A DNA stretch of 54,578 bases from Pseudonocardiales bacterium. GTDB lineage: Bacteria > Actinomycetota > Actinomycetes > Mycobacteriales > Pseudonocardiaceae. A program made the translations under genes and the position numbers. The notes under the pieces were generated by a model that ran no database searches, was not told where the DNA came from, and saw only the letters and a list, made by a program, of their open reading frames with translations. Shown one piece after another: positions 18,401 to 26,231 of the stretch. Positions within the stretch are counted from its first letter, which is position 1; each line of letters begins with the position of its first letter. Where the stretch lies: the NCBI GenBank assembly GCA_019247305.1, contig JAFAPC010000100.1, positions 1 to 54,578 of the forward strand, written 5' to 3'.

Positions 18401-18653
18401 GGTTGTCCCGGCGGTAGTGGGCACTGGCGTGCGCCACCGTCGGGGGATCGATGTCGACGCCCACCACCTCGCGGGCGTGCGCGGCCAGCAGCGCGGGACC
18501 AAAGCCCTCCCCGCAGCCGAGGTCGAGCACCCGCGCGCCGGTGGCCAGGCGGGCAGCCAGCGCATACCGGTGGTAGTGCTCGTAGACCACCTGCAGGTCC
18601 TCAGCCCACGGCACGCACCGTTCACCGGTCCATTCGATGCGGCGGTGGTCCAT
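15489..18653 (-). CDS. Methyltransferase / GT2 / GT-B glycosyltransferase fusion
   Basis: A 1054-residue three-module protein from the ATG at 18653 (MDHRRIEW); the frame is open further upstream but there it is antisense to the neighbouring gene. Residues 1-190 are a class I SAM methyltransferase (RVLDLGCGEGFG at 41-52, VVGVDID). Residues 245-345 form a predicted coiled coil rich in Arg, Glu, Gln and Ala. Residues 400-640 are a family 2 glycosyltransferase with VPVHGKW, LVIDDGSPD, FLNNDTEV (DxD-like) and an ED motif in YYEDTD. Residues 720-1054 resemble a GT-B group 1 transferase (RAGLLFVGSFDHLPN, GVKGKVGESLAAGLPTVGT). It is likely cytosolic, building a cell-surface or secreted glycan. It faces the AlgJ-like gene across 72 bp, so the two may share a promoter region. 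Confidence 0.88.
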   Translation of the reverse strand: MDHRRIEWTGERCVPWAEDLQVVYEHYHRYALAARLATGARVLDLGCGEGFGPALLAAHAREVVGVDIDPPTVAHASAHYRRDNLHFTLGSMIDPQLLAGAEPFEVITCFEALEHVEEQDVLLAVVARLLVSGGVFLTSTPDVAVYRHQHGNDNPFHVRELTEPQFQALLGSCWRHVAILRQNVAVGSLITGGAAPGTGVVQSLRRAPEGAWQVGLDSPHTYLLGIASNAPLPELPELSVLVDPDLTLVREAHRAVAQERHRAAELRTGLIEAQQQTTTATHQRDHAQNEVRQLRGELAAVRREVQRLESRVGWHQEIAAAAERRAAELDGQVQALRAEASATATRLISRYRGTVEWAAPRGTLRRDLYERALGRGRSAGPEGIQLPGPVELRTSTSPLLSILVPVHGKWDYTRACLLSIAAHRPAVPFEVLVIDDGSPDRTAELVAASPGVRLVRTERNVGFVHACNLGASHARGAYLLFLNNDTEVRPGALDALIDAAEEDPEIGLVGAMLVYPDGRLQESGGIIWADGSGWNYGRGRDPGAPEFQVRRDVDYCSGAAILVRREVFEHVGGFDQRYAPAYYEDTDLAFAIRASGYRSIVEPRAVVMHHEGVSHGTEPTTGPTTGIKRYQTINRAQFVDKWASTLAEQLPAASERNVWLARQRGPAGHRGGLVLVADHHIPTPDRDSGSLRMHRLLLTLVELGQRVVFFPANGALAQPYAAELQRHGITVLPDPAGQEVFLREAGAALHLAVLSRPQVAWPLLEKLRRAAPQCLVGYDTVDLHFLRLHRQAEVAAATGDEHSASALAGMAAASRELELGLVRATEVTLVVSEHEQSLLRSLVPQADVRILSNVHHPTEEVPGPGGRAGLLFVGSFDHLPNRDAARWMAHEVLPLVHRRRGDAVLHVVGSNPPPDVLALASETVTVHGWVADLAPLHRRCRLSVAPLRFGAGVKGKVGESLAAGLPTVGTPVAVEGMGLVDGQHVLVAADAPEFADQVVALLDDDELWCTLSAAGASAIIERFGSHVARAALQDLLETAAKCSAPAPEPLVGSE

Positions 18654-18725
18654 GCGCGGTCTTCCCCTCGTCGGTGGGTCAGCCGGTGCAGGATAGGCGA
18701 GCGCAGCACGGTTACGGTGCCCGCC

Positions 18726-20027
18726 ATGTCGGTGCGCGACCCCGCTCCCCTCGACGCTCCGCTCGCCGTCCACCAGGCGTGGCTGCCCGGGCAGTACCCG
18801 ATGCCCCAGCACCCGATGCCCCAGGCCCGTCTCGGCCTTCGCCAACTCGCCACGCTCATCGGCGCGGGGTTGTTCTTCCTCAGCCCGACCATCGCGCACG
18901 GCCTCGGGGTCCACCCCGCCCGGTTCGAGAACCGGACGCTGGCCAGTTTCGGTGACCCGCGCGAGGGGTGGGCGTGGCTCACCGGGCTGCCCGCTTGGGC
19001 GGCGGATCACCTGCCGCTGCGAGACCGCGCGGTCCAGGTAAGTGAGGCGCTCAGCCGAGGTGTCTTCGGCGAGCCGGCTGCGCTGTCCGCTGCGCGGCCA
19101 GGATCGCCCGCGGACCCGCTCCTCACCCCGGCCTCGCAGCCCCCGATCAGCGCGTTCCCGTCGGTGATTGAGGGCCGCGAGGGCTGGCTGTACCTCGGTG
19201 CGGATGTCAGCGGCGCGTGCCTGCCCTCCCGCTCCCTGAGTGACACGCTGGCCTCGTTGCGCCGGCTGCGCGCCGTGGTGGAGGCCTCCGGCCGGCGGTT
19301 CGTGCTGGTCGTGGCTCCAGACAAGACAACCATGGTGCCCGAGCATCTGCCCCTCGACTACCTGGGGCGAGAGTGCGCCTCGTGGGCCAGGGCGCAGTTC
19401 TGGCGTCGGGTGGTCCCCGAAGCCGGCGCGATCGACCTGCGCCCGGCGCTCGCTGAGATCGCCCGGCGCCAGGGCTCCCCGCTGTACTACCCGGCCGACA
19501 CCCACTGGAGCCAGGACGGTGGCGTGGCGATGACCTACGCACTGGCCGAACGGATCCAACCCGGAATCACCCGAACCTGGCAGCTGGCCCCGACCGGCTC
19601 GATTTCCTGGCCTGATGACATCAGCCCACTGATCGGCCGTCGCGACACGCACCCGATCCCGACATACTCGCTGGCCCCGGGCGGGCAGACCGACCGCACC
19701 CGCTCGATCGCCAGTGACTTCCGGGTGCCGCTGCGGCTGACCTCCGCACCCGCCGCGGGCACCATCAGCCGACCCGTTCGCATGATTGCCGACTCGTTCA
19801 CCCAGTTTGCCAGCCGCTACCTAGCCGCGGCCTTCACCGACCTCACCGTCGTGCATCCCGAGACCGTCGGCGCGGCTCCCCGCCCGTCCGGGGACCTGCT
19901 GGCCGGTGGGGAGGTCGTGGTGCTGGAGGTGGCCGAGCGCAACCTCCTCAGCGGCACCTCACCAATCCTGCGCCCACCCGTGATTACCGACATTGCCCGC
20001 CAGCTATCTGCACACCCGGCACGCTGA
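18726..20027 (+). CDS. AlgJ/AlgX-like O-acetyltransferase (SGNH-type)
   Basis: A 433-residue protein from the ATG at 18726. A single hydrophobic segment (about 38-58) would anchor it in the membrane with the catalytic domain outside. The AlgX/AlgJ fold is shown by GREGWLYLG, VVAPDKTTMVPEHLP, the DxHW motif (D258, H260 in ADTHWSQDG) and the nucleophile segment ADSF with S357. Such enzymes O-acetylate surface polysaccharides, usually with an MBOAT partner, which is not in the window. Pairing with the divergent glycosyltransferase fusion supports a glycan-decoration role. The N-terminus contains a short PMPQHPMPQ repeat. Confidence 0.85.
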   Translation: MSVRDPAPLDAPLAVHQAWLPGQYPMPQHPMPQARLGLRQLATLIGAGLFFLSPTIAHGLGVHPARFENRTLASFGDPREGWAWLTGLPAWAADHLPLRDRAVQVSEALSRGVFGEPAALSAARPGSPADPLLTPASQPPISAFPSVIEGREGWLYLGADVSGACLPSRSLSDTLASLRRLRAVVEASGRRFVLVVAPDKTTMVPEHLPLDYLGRECASWARAQFWRRVVPEAGAIDLRPALAEIARRQGSPLYYPADTHWSQDGGVAMTYALAERIQPGITRTWQLAPTGSISWPDDISPLIGRRDTHPIPTYSLAPGGQTDRTRSIASDFRVPLRLTSAPAAGTISRPVRMIADSFTQFASRYLAAAFTDLTVVHPETVGAAPRPSGDLLAGGEVVVLEVAERNLLSGTSPILRPPVITDIARQLSAHPAR

Positions 20028-20084
20028 CTATGTAGTATTTTACTCTACTGACCGCGTCGCTGACAGCTCCGCCCGTCGACATAC

Positions 20085-20113
20085 CGTAATTATGCGGTAA
20101 TTATACGGTAATT
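20085..20113 (+). promoter_or_regulatory. Three 7-bp direct repeats at 11-bp period (SARP-like box)
   Basis: CGTAATT, GGTAATT, GGTAATT begin at 20085, 20096 and 20107, each separated by 4 nt. Heptameric direct repeats with an 11-bp period just upstream of a promoter are the classic binding pattern of SARP activators. The box lies 200 bp upstream of the first plus-strand gene of the polyketide cluster. No SARP gene is present in the window, so the regulator would be elsewhere. The pattern is observed; the assignment is inference. Confidence 0.5.
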
Positions 20114-20316
20114 TACAACTTCCTGACATTCTGGTTGGACACCTGCGGGGCGGGACCGGAACTGAAGAAAAAGCCCACAAAGCTCGCTCGGAAGCGACGT
20201 AAGCGCTACCCATGAATGACCACAAAGTGGTAGGCTTGGCTTGTGCTTGCGGAGGCCCTTCCCGGCCGTCGATGGAGCGGCTCGAGGGTAACACTCATGC
20301 CATAGAAGGGGACATC

Positions 20317-21156
20317 ATGTCGCAGAAGGAATCCGCTCTCGCACCGGTACCTGATGAGGTCGGTCACCATTATGATCGTTTCGCTGTGATCGCCGCGACG
20401 AAGCCGGGTGACAACCTGCACGTCGGCTACTGGGATAGCCCCGACAGTGAGGTTCCCGCCGAGGAAGCGGCCGACCGGCTGACCGATATGATGGCCGAGA
20501 AGTTGACGATCGGGGCCGGCAGTCGCGTCCTTGATCTCGGGTGTGGGGTCGGCGGACCTGGTGTGCGGATAGCCCGGCTCACCGGTGCCCAAGTGACCGG
20601 TATCTCGGTAAGCCAGGAACAGGTCAAACTCGCCAACTCCCTCGCGGAATCGGCAGGACTCGCGGACCGGGTGGTGTTCCAGCAGGCAAACGCGATGGAA
20701 CTGCCGTTCCCGGCGCAGTCCTTCGACGCCGTCATCGCGCTTGAGTCAATCCCGCACATGCCGGACCGTGGACAGGTGCTCGCGCAGATCTGTCGGGTAC
20801 TCCGGCCGGGAGGCCGGCTAGTCCTGACCGACTTGTTCGAACGTGCACCGATCCCCGCCGCCAAGCAACCCACGGTGGACCGGTTTCACAACGCCTTCAT
20901 GTCAACCATGGTGCAGGCCGAGGACTATCCACCCATGCTCCGGCGCGCGGGACTATGGTTCGAGGAGATTCTGGACATCAGCGAGCAGACCCTCCGCAAG
21001 AGCTTCCTCTGGTTTTCGGCACGCATGAACCAAGCGCAACCGGGCCTCGAGACTACGTTTGGTGACACGATGGCTGACCGATTCGACACAGCGGACATGG
21101 CCGATATCCCAGAATACGGCTACCTCATGGTCGTAGCCAAGCGCCCAGAGGAATAA
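20317..21156 (+). CDS. SAM-dependent methyltransferase (RebM/sugar-OMT-like)
   Basis: A 279-residue protein from the ATG at 20317, chosen because gaaggggac precedes it. The class I methyltransferase core has VLDLGCGVGGPG, ITGISVS-like strand (VTGISVSQEQV), FDAVIALESIPHMPD and RVLRPGGRLVLTD. The closest familiar relatives are methyltransferases of secondary metabolism such as RebM and deoxysugar O-methyltransferases, although no sugar genes are present, so a phenol, enol or carbon of the polyketide is the likely acceptor. It is the first gene of the plus-strand tailoring group and lies downstream of the SARP-like repeats. Confidence 0.85.
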   Translation: MSQKESALAPVPDEVGHHYDRFAVIAATKPGDNLHVGYWDSPDSEVPAEEAADRLTDMMAEKLTIGAGSRVLDLGCGVGGPGVRIARLTGAQVTGISVSQEQVKLANSLAESAGLADRVVFQQANAMELPFPAQSFDAVIALESIPHMPDRGQVLAQICRVLRPGGRLVLTDLFERAPIPAAKQPTVDRFHNAFMSTMVQAEDYPPMLRRAGLWFEEILDISEQTLRKSFLWFSARMNQAQPGLETTFGDTMADRFDTADMADIPEYGYLMVVAKRPEE

Positions 21157-21214
21157 ATCCCGGCGCGGGCGGTCTCGGCGCACGTCCACCGCCGGTTCGG
21201 CAGCGGAGATGGGT

Positions 21215-22159
21215 ATGGCAGATAACAGCGGTAGTGACGAGGTCGGGCAGAACGCGACGCGGTTGCGCGGTGTCGGGGTCACTGCGGTGGGAATGGCCTG
21301 GGCGCGGGCGGCGGAAAGTCAGCGGCCGGATCGGCTGTTCGACGACCCCATCGCGGTGGCGATCGTTGAGCGGGGCCGGCCGGAGCTGGCGACGTTGTTG
21401 TCCCAGGCGGAGTTGCCTCATGCGGAGGAGGTCGGCGTTGAACGAGCGCCCTTCGACGAGCAGACGGCGACCGCGTTTGTGGAGTACGCCGCCGTACGTA
21501 CCCGTTATTTCGACGATTGCCTGTCCGAGGCGTGCGCCGCCGGCTGCCGGCAAGTGGTGATCCTGGCCGCGGGCATGGATGCGCGCGCGTTCCGGTTGCC
21601 CTGGCCGGCGGAGACCCGTCTGTACGAGCTGGACCAGCCCGACGTCCTCGCGTACAAGGAGGCCATGGTCACCACCATGGGTGTCCTACCGCGCTGCGAA
21701 CGCCGTACCGTCGCCGCCGACCTCACCGCCGACTGGGCCGCCGCGTTGCGTGCGAGCGGCTTCCAGGAGGGCCAGCACACCGCCTGGCTGGCCGAGGGGC
21801 TGCTGAGCTACCTCATCACCAAGGACAACAATGCGCTGGTGAGCACCGCGAGGAGACTTTCCGGGCCCGGCAGCATGTTGGCGCTGGAGGTCATCAGCGC
21901 CTCGGCTATCCGCAACGGGCCTCTGGCCGCGACCGCTGAGCGGATAGCCAGCTTCGGTGCCCCGTGGCGGTCCGGAGTCGACGACCCGGCCGGGTGGCTA
22001 GCTGGGCATGGTTGGCGGGCGCGCGTCGATGACCCCTTCGACGTCGCCGTGGGATACGGCCGGCAGCTAACCGGGTGGCCAGGCGCGGGCCCCACCGATG
22101 AGCCCACCAGGTGGCTCGTCACCGCGACAAGAGACAGCGAGCTCCGTCCCTCGCCATAA
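21215..22159 (+). CDS. Leucine-carboxyl-methyltransferase-family O-methyltransferase (TcmP-like)
   Basis: About 314 residues; the ATG at 21215 has ggag with suitable spacing, the ATG at 21209 is too close to it. The LCM/PPM1-type (PF04072) pattern is clear: GVGVTAVGMAWARAAES, RPDRLFDDPIA, ARTRYFDD-like VRTRYFDDCL, VVILAAGMDARAFRLPW, LYELDQPDVLAYK and WLAEGLLSYL. TcmP of the tetracenomycin pathway belongs to this family and methylates a carboxyl group of an aromatic polyketide, so an equivalent role is plausible here. It follows the first methyltransferase by about 60 bp. Confidence 0.85.
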   Translation: MADNSGSDEVGQNATRLRGVGVTAVGMAWARAAESQRPDRLFDDPIAVAIVERGRPELATLLSQAELPHAEEVGVERAPFDEQTATAFVEYAAVRTRYFDDCLSEACAAGCRQVVILAAGMDARAFRLPWPAETRLYELDQPDVLAYKEAMVTTMGVLPRCERRTVAADLTADWAAALRASGFQEGQHTAWLAEGLLSYLITKDNNALVSTARRLSGPGSMLALEVISASAIRNGPLAATAERIASFGAPWRSGVDDPAGWLAGHGWRARVDDPFDVAVGYGRQLTGWPGAGPTDEPTRWLVTATRDSELRPSP

Positions 22160-22333
22160 GCCACATCAGCGCCGGTCCTCACATGAGCAAAACAGCGCTC
22201 CGCTACACACGACTATCAGGGTCGAACCCAGCCTCTGTCAAATATCCGCCGACATCCGACAGAGGTTTGGAACAGCTCAAACGTACTTTTCTGACTTCAA
22301 CGCTCACCAGCCTCCAACCCGTCGTCAAAAATG

Positions 22334-22362
22334 TGGACAGTATTCCTCCATTCCGCTAGGAT
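22334..22362 (+). promoter_or_regulatory. Predicted sigma-70-type promoter for P450 gene
   Basis: TGGACA (22334-22339) and TAGGAT (22357-22362) are separated by exactly 17 bp, in a locally AT-rich patch, about 40 bp before the ATG of the P450 gene. It suggests that the P450 and the downstream flavoprotein are transcribed separately from the two upstream methyltransferases. Confidence 0.5.
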
Positions 22363-22401
22363 AATTGGTGTCAGCAACGTCTAGCAAGCTGGGAATCCGT
22401 C

Positions 22402-23643
22402 ATGGCCGAAGTCGCCACCTCGCAGGCACCCTCATTCCCAATGGACAGGGCGTGTCCGATGCGCCCGCCGGCCGAATATGCGTCGTTGCGCTCGCGGTGC
22501 CCCATTTCTCGCATCACAATGCCCGACGGTCAGCAGGCATGGCTGATCACTAAATACCAGCACGCGCGTGCCCTGCTGGTCGATCGGCGAGTCAGCTCCG
22601 ACCGCACGCATCCGGCGTACCCGCTGGTGGCCAACGCGGACCGCAAACTGCTGCAGAACCAGACCTACCTGTCCCGCCTGTCGCTGATCGGCATGGATCC
22701 GCCGATACACACCGCTCAGCGCCAAATGGTGATCACCGAGTTTTCTGTGCGTAGCGTGCAGGCAATGCGGCCGCAGATTAAGCAGATCGTTGATAAGTGC
22801 GTGGATGACATGCTTGCCTGCGGCGGGCCGGTCGATTTGGTACAGAAACTGTCGTTGGCGGTGGCGTCGCAGGTCATCTGCGAACTACTCGGGGTACCTT
22901 ACGCTGATCGTGAAGTTTTCCAGGAGCGGACCAAGGTGCTGAACCGCAGGACCAGCACCCTGCAGCAGGGCATGGCCGCGGCCAACGAGCTCTACGCCTA
23001 TCTGGACGACTTGGTCACCGCAAAGGAGGCCGCGCCGGGCGATGACCTGCTGGGCCGGCTGATCGTCAAGAACCGGAAGACCGGCACGCTCGACCACGGC
23101 GCGGTGGTCGGGATGGCGACACTATTGCTGCAGGCCGGGCACGAGACCACCACCAACATGATCTCGTTGGGAACCGTCGCCCTGCTGGAGCACCCCACAC
23201 AGTTGGCCGAGCTACGGGCGAATCCGAAGCTGATACCGCAGGCGGTTGAGGAACTACTGCGCTACCTCAGCGTCTCGGACGTGGGCACGAGCAGGGTGGC
23301 CACCGAGGATATTGAGATCAACGGCGAGACAATCCGGGCTGGTGAGGGTATTGTGGTGGCCGGGATGGCGGCCAACTGGGACGACGAGGTGTTCGCTGAA
23401 CCCGAACGGTTGGATATCCACCGGTCGGCCCGTCACCACCTGGCCTTCGGTTTCGGGGTGCACCAGTGTCTGGGGCAGAACCTGGCCCGGTTAGAGTTGG
23501 AGATCGTGTTTGAGACCTTGTTCCGGCAGATCCCCGACCTGCGGTTAGCCGTGCCGGCAGCGGAACTACCGTATAAGGACGATGCCTTCATCTACGGTCT
23601 CTATGAGGTACCAGTCACGTGGTCCGACCGCAAAACTAGCTAA
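22402..23643 (+). CDS. Cytochrome P450 monooxygenase
   Basis: A 413-residue P450 resembling actinobacterial CYP105/CYP107-type enzymes. The I-helix AGHETT is at 245-250, ExxR is E284-R287 (EELLR) and the heme loop FGFGVHQCLGQ places the ligand Cys at about 356. It probably hydroxylates or couples the aromatic polyketide. The gene contains at least two TTA leucine codons (in ARLELE and DLRLAV), rare in such GC-rich DNA and in streptomycetes a bldA control point. It has its own predicted promoter and is followed after 45 bp by the TrxR-like gene. Confidence 0.93.
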   Translation: MAEVATSQAPSFPMDRACPMRPPAEYASLRSRCPISRITMPDGQQAWLITKYQHARALLVDRRVSSDRTHPAYPLVANADRKLLQNQTYLSRLSLIGMDPPIHTAQRQMVITEFSVRSVQAMRPQIKQIVDKCVDDMLACGGPVDLVQKLSLAVASQVICELLGVPYADREVFQERTKVLNRRTSTLQQGMAAANELYAYLDDLVTAKEAAPGDDLLGRLIVKNRKTGTLDHGAVVGMATLLLQAGHETTTNMISLGTVALLEHPTQLAELRANPKLIPQAVEELLRYLSVSDVGTSRVATEDIEINGETIRAGEGIVVAGMAANWDDEVFAEPERLDIHRSARHHLAFGFGVHQCLGQNLARLELEIVFETLFRQIPDLRLAVPAAELPYKDDAFIYGLYEVPVTWSDRKTS

Positions 23644-23688
23644 TTCTTCTTTGGTTCCTTTTACACATTGCAATTACAGGAGAGTCGC

Positions 23689-25437
23689 ATGACTGAGACG
23701 GTCCACCACGCTATCGTACTAGCAGACACCGACCCGCTTCGCAGATTACAACTCACGACAACTTTCGAAAGGTGGTACGGAAAGCAGTTTACCGTGATTA
23801 CTGCCACTGATGCAAGGGATGCCGAACAAGCACGGCAGGGCCTCGTTGCGAAGGGGGTGCAGGTCGTGCTGGTCGCCGTCGTGGAGCCAGACCAACCCGA
23901 CGCGCCCGATACGCCAATGCCCTCTGAGTGGACCGAGGAAGGTTCCCTTGCTGGGCGCCTGCGGTTGGTGCCTGACGTCGAGAGCGAGGTCGAATCCCGT
24001 CAGGATGACACTGTGCCCGTGCCCTTCACCTCCGCTTTTCTCTCGGATCTCAACGTCCAGCAGCAAATCGGTCAGCAGCAAATCGGTACCATACAAAATG
24101 TCGACAACGCGATCTACAAATGGTGGAACGGTGCCCGCCAGGAAGAGCGGGGATCGTTAGTTGTTTCCGCGGAGATCACCGCACATTTTCGTAGCAAGCG
24201 AGCGTTTGAGATCCGGATTTTTCTCGCTGGCAGCGGGGTGAACTGCACATGGAACGAAGCTCCAGAAGGTGATCACATTATTGTTACAGTGACTAACGAC
24301 AACACTATTATTTTGGTTGATCCATCCCTGGCCAATTTGGCTGCTGCCTGCGGCCTGGTGGACCCACCAACAACAGACTGGTACGACGTTGTGGTGGTTG
24401 GCGGGGGTCCTGCGGGACTAGCCGCCGCGCTGTATGCCGGGTACGAATACTTGAAAACGCTCATTATTGAAGCCGACGTCCCAGGCGGTCAGATCAGCAC
24501 CAATCCCTATATGGCTAACTATCTCGGTCTCCCTGATGGCATTACGGGCTACCAGTTCGCTCAGAACGCTTTAACTCAGATCCGGAGATCCAAAAATGTT
24601 CAGTGGGAGTCGGCACGTAAAGCCACAAAAATCATACTCGGTAGTAACGCCCAAAGTCCGCACCAAGTAGAGGTCGCCGAAGTAGATGAGACATCCCTGG
24701 CCGCTGGGGCTGGGGCACCTACGATATACAAGGCGGGAGCTGTCATAATCGCCAGTGGCGCGACATGGAATATTCTTAAGGACGTCACAGGGATAGAACG
24801 GGTTACCGGGCGCGGGGTCTACTACCTCCTTCTTCCCGGCGACATACCACATACCAAAGGAGCCGAAGTCGTCATAGTCGGCGGTGGTGATACTGCAACT
24901 GGGGCGGCGTGGACCCTTTTAAATAGTAAGGACGGTCCACAACATATTACAATGGTCGTCCGTGGGGATAAAATAGAATCATACATTGACGAAATTATAG
25001 AATACATTGAACAAAAAGAGAAAGAGGGTAGAATCACCATATTGAAGAAAAGTACAGTTAAGGAATGCAAAGCTGATAATAAAAAGGAGCTTAGCTCCGT
25101 GGTGGTCAGTACAAGGGTGGCCAGTACAGATGGCAGCCCCGAAACTACAATTGAAACTACAATTTCAGCCACTTGGATGTACTGTCTGATCGGCTACAGC
25201 CCGAACTCCGCCTGGATCGATAAGAAGATTGATCGAGTCACCACGGGTGCTATCGTGACCGGGTGCGGCACTTCTTCTACTCAGACTAACGTGCTTGGCA
25301 TCTATGCTATCGGAGACGTGGCGTACGAGTCCCTAGCGCGCGTCGGCGCCGCTGCAGGCAAGGGGGCAGTTGCCATCGCCGAGCTCGTAGCCTACAAAAG
25401 CAGCAATCCCGCGCCGTTCCCAAAGCCCAAACTGTAG
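23689..25437 (+). CDS. Receiver/glutaredoxin-like/TrxR-like fused flavoprotein lacking CxxC
   Basis: A 582-residue protein from the ATG at 23689 with caggag upstream. Residues 1-70 resemble a degenerate receiver (IVLADTDPLRRLQL, VVLVAVV). Residues 150-225 resemble the thioredoxin-fold module seen in fused response regulator/thioredoxin reductases (RAFEIRIFLAGSGVNCTW, IILVDPSLANLAAACGL) but without active-site Cys. Residues 232-582 are TrxB-like, with FAD motif VVVGGGPAG (236-243), NADPH motif VIVGGGDTA and a C-terminal IGD segment. Where TrxR has CATC after GRGVxY, this protein has LLLPGD (380-385), so it cannot do dithiol exchange. A flavin oxidase or reductase acting on the polyketide, or a regulatory role, is inferred. 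The 3' third is markedly AT-rich, suggesting separate acquisition; at least one TTA codon is present. Confidence 0.82.
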   Translation: MTETVHHAIVLADTDPLRRLQLTTTFERWYGKQFTVITATDARDAEQARQGLVAKGVQVVLVAVVEPDQPDAPDTPMPSEWTEEGSLAGRLRLVPDVESEVESRQDDTVPVPFTSAFLSDLNVQQQIGQQQIGTIQNVDNAIYKWWNGARQEERGSLVVSAEITAHFRSKRAFEIRIFLAGSGVNCTWNEAPEGDHIIVTVTNDNTIILVDPSLANLAAACGLVDPPTTDWYDVVVVGGGPAGLAAALYAGYEYLKTLIIEADVPGGQISTNPYMANYLGLPDGITGYQFAQNALTQIRRSKNVQWESARKATKIILGSNAQSPHQVEVAEVDETSLAAGAGAPTIYKAGAVIIASGATWNILKDVTGIERVTGRGVYYLLLPGDIPHTKGAEVVIVGGGDTATGAAWTLLNSKDGPQHITMVVRGDKIESYIDEIIEYIEQKEKEGRITILKKSTVKECKADNKKELSSVVVSTRVASTDGSPETTIETTISATWMYCLIGYSPNSAWIDKKIDRVTTGAIVTGCGTSSTQTNVLGIYAIGDVAYESLARVGAAAGKGAVAIAELVAYKSSNPAPFPKPKL

Positions 25438-25509
25438 ACTATCTCGGGGTCAAGGAACGGGTATGAGCTGGATACGGCGACAGCCTAGTACTCCAGCCGT
25501 AGATCGTGA

Positions 25510-25845
25510 TTATCTGAGCTGAGTTTGTTGTCGGCAGTAGTGGCTGGCGCGGGCGTGGCGTTGATGGTGGCGTCTCCAGTGTGACCAGGCCAGCGGGTTG
25601 GTGGGCCGGCGGGTGGGTTCAGTGATCAGCTTGGTGAACAGGGCGCGGATCTCATTGCAGGCCAAGGGGATTAGGCCGCGCGGTGGTGGGCGCTCGGCGC
25701 GTTCGGTGGCGGCGATGACGGCGAGCAGCGCATGGGCGAGCAGAGTCCAGCGCCGCCACTCGACCTCGGTGAGTACCCCGGCAGCCGCGCAGCGGTCCGG
25801 GTCGCTGGTCCACGACCGTGGCAGGTACAGCTCACGATCGATCAT
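25510..25845 (-). pseudogene. IS701-family transposase remnant with internal deletion
   Basis: The first 30 residues (DRELYLPRSWTSDPDRCAAAG) are the internal catalytic-core segment of IS701 transposases. They are joined directly to the family's C-terminal segment (LAHALLAVIAATERA, GLIPLACNEIRALF, LAWSHWRRHHQRHARASHY). The N-terminal half and the sequence between these blocks are deleted. The sequence tagtactccagccgtagatcgtg at about 25490 resembles an IS701 end. It marks a past insertion between the TrxR-like gene and the PPOX gene. Confidence 0.8.
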
Positions 25846-26231
25846 CGGACTCAGTATCCCGACAAGACCCTTTGGGATGGAAGCCCGCGTGTAGAAGACA
25901 TAACGCGGCGAGACGAGCGTTTCGCTCCGTTGAGCCGCTGCTACGGCAGTGTGTGCCGTCCCTGCCGAGCAGTAGCAACGCGAACCGGGTATGGAGTGGT
26001 TGTACCGGTGGCGCAGGACTTCCCGTACGCGGGACCCGTGTCCCTTTTCAGCGATATCTGGCCTAGGTTACTAGTAAAGCAGGGCAAAGATTGCTAAAAT
26101 GAGAACAAGGCCAGGGAGGCAATGGGAAATAGAGATAGGCACCTGCCAGGGCGTTCAAGAGACGCCAGAGACAGGCCGTGATCGCGGCTAGGTGTGCTGG
26201 CCAGGCTGCGAAATCATGAGAGGTGATTAAA
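25846..26231. other. Intergenic region, nothing recognised
   Basis: About 385 bp between the IS701 relic and the PPOX gene. No domain-bearing frame is found. It includes an A-rich patch (about 26080-26140) that may hold the promoter of the PPOX gene, but no clear -35/-10 pair can be assigned. Confidence 0.3.

Noticed and set aside
17796..18725. Upstream extension of the AlgJ-like frame on the plus strand
   Set aside because: It is antisense to the methyltransferase module; the ATG at 18726 begins the natural protein with its membrane segment.
18654..19652. N-terminal extension of the glycosyltransferase frame on the minus strand
   Set aside because: It is antisense to the AlgJ-like gene and has low-complexity Arg/Gly/Pro content; the ATG at 18653 gives a proper methyltransferase N-terminus.
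23689..25437. TrxR-like gene considered as the displaced trxB of the sigM-trx locus
   Set aside because: It lacks the CxxC pair, carries two extra degenerate modules and is AT-rich, so it cannot replace housekeeping trxB.
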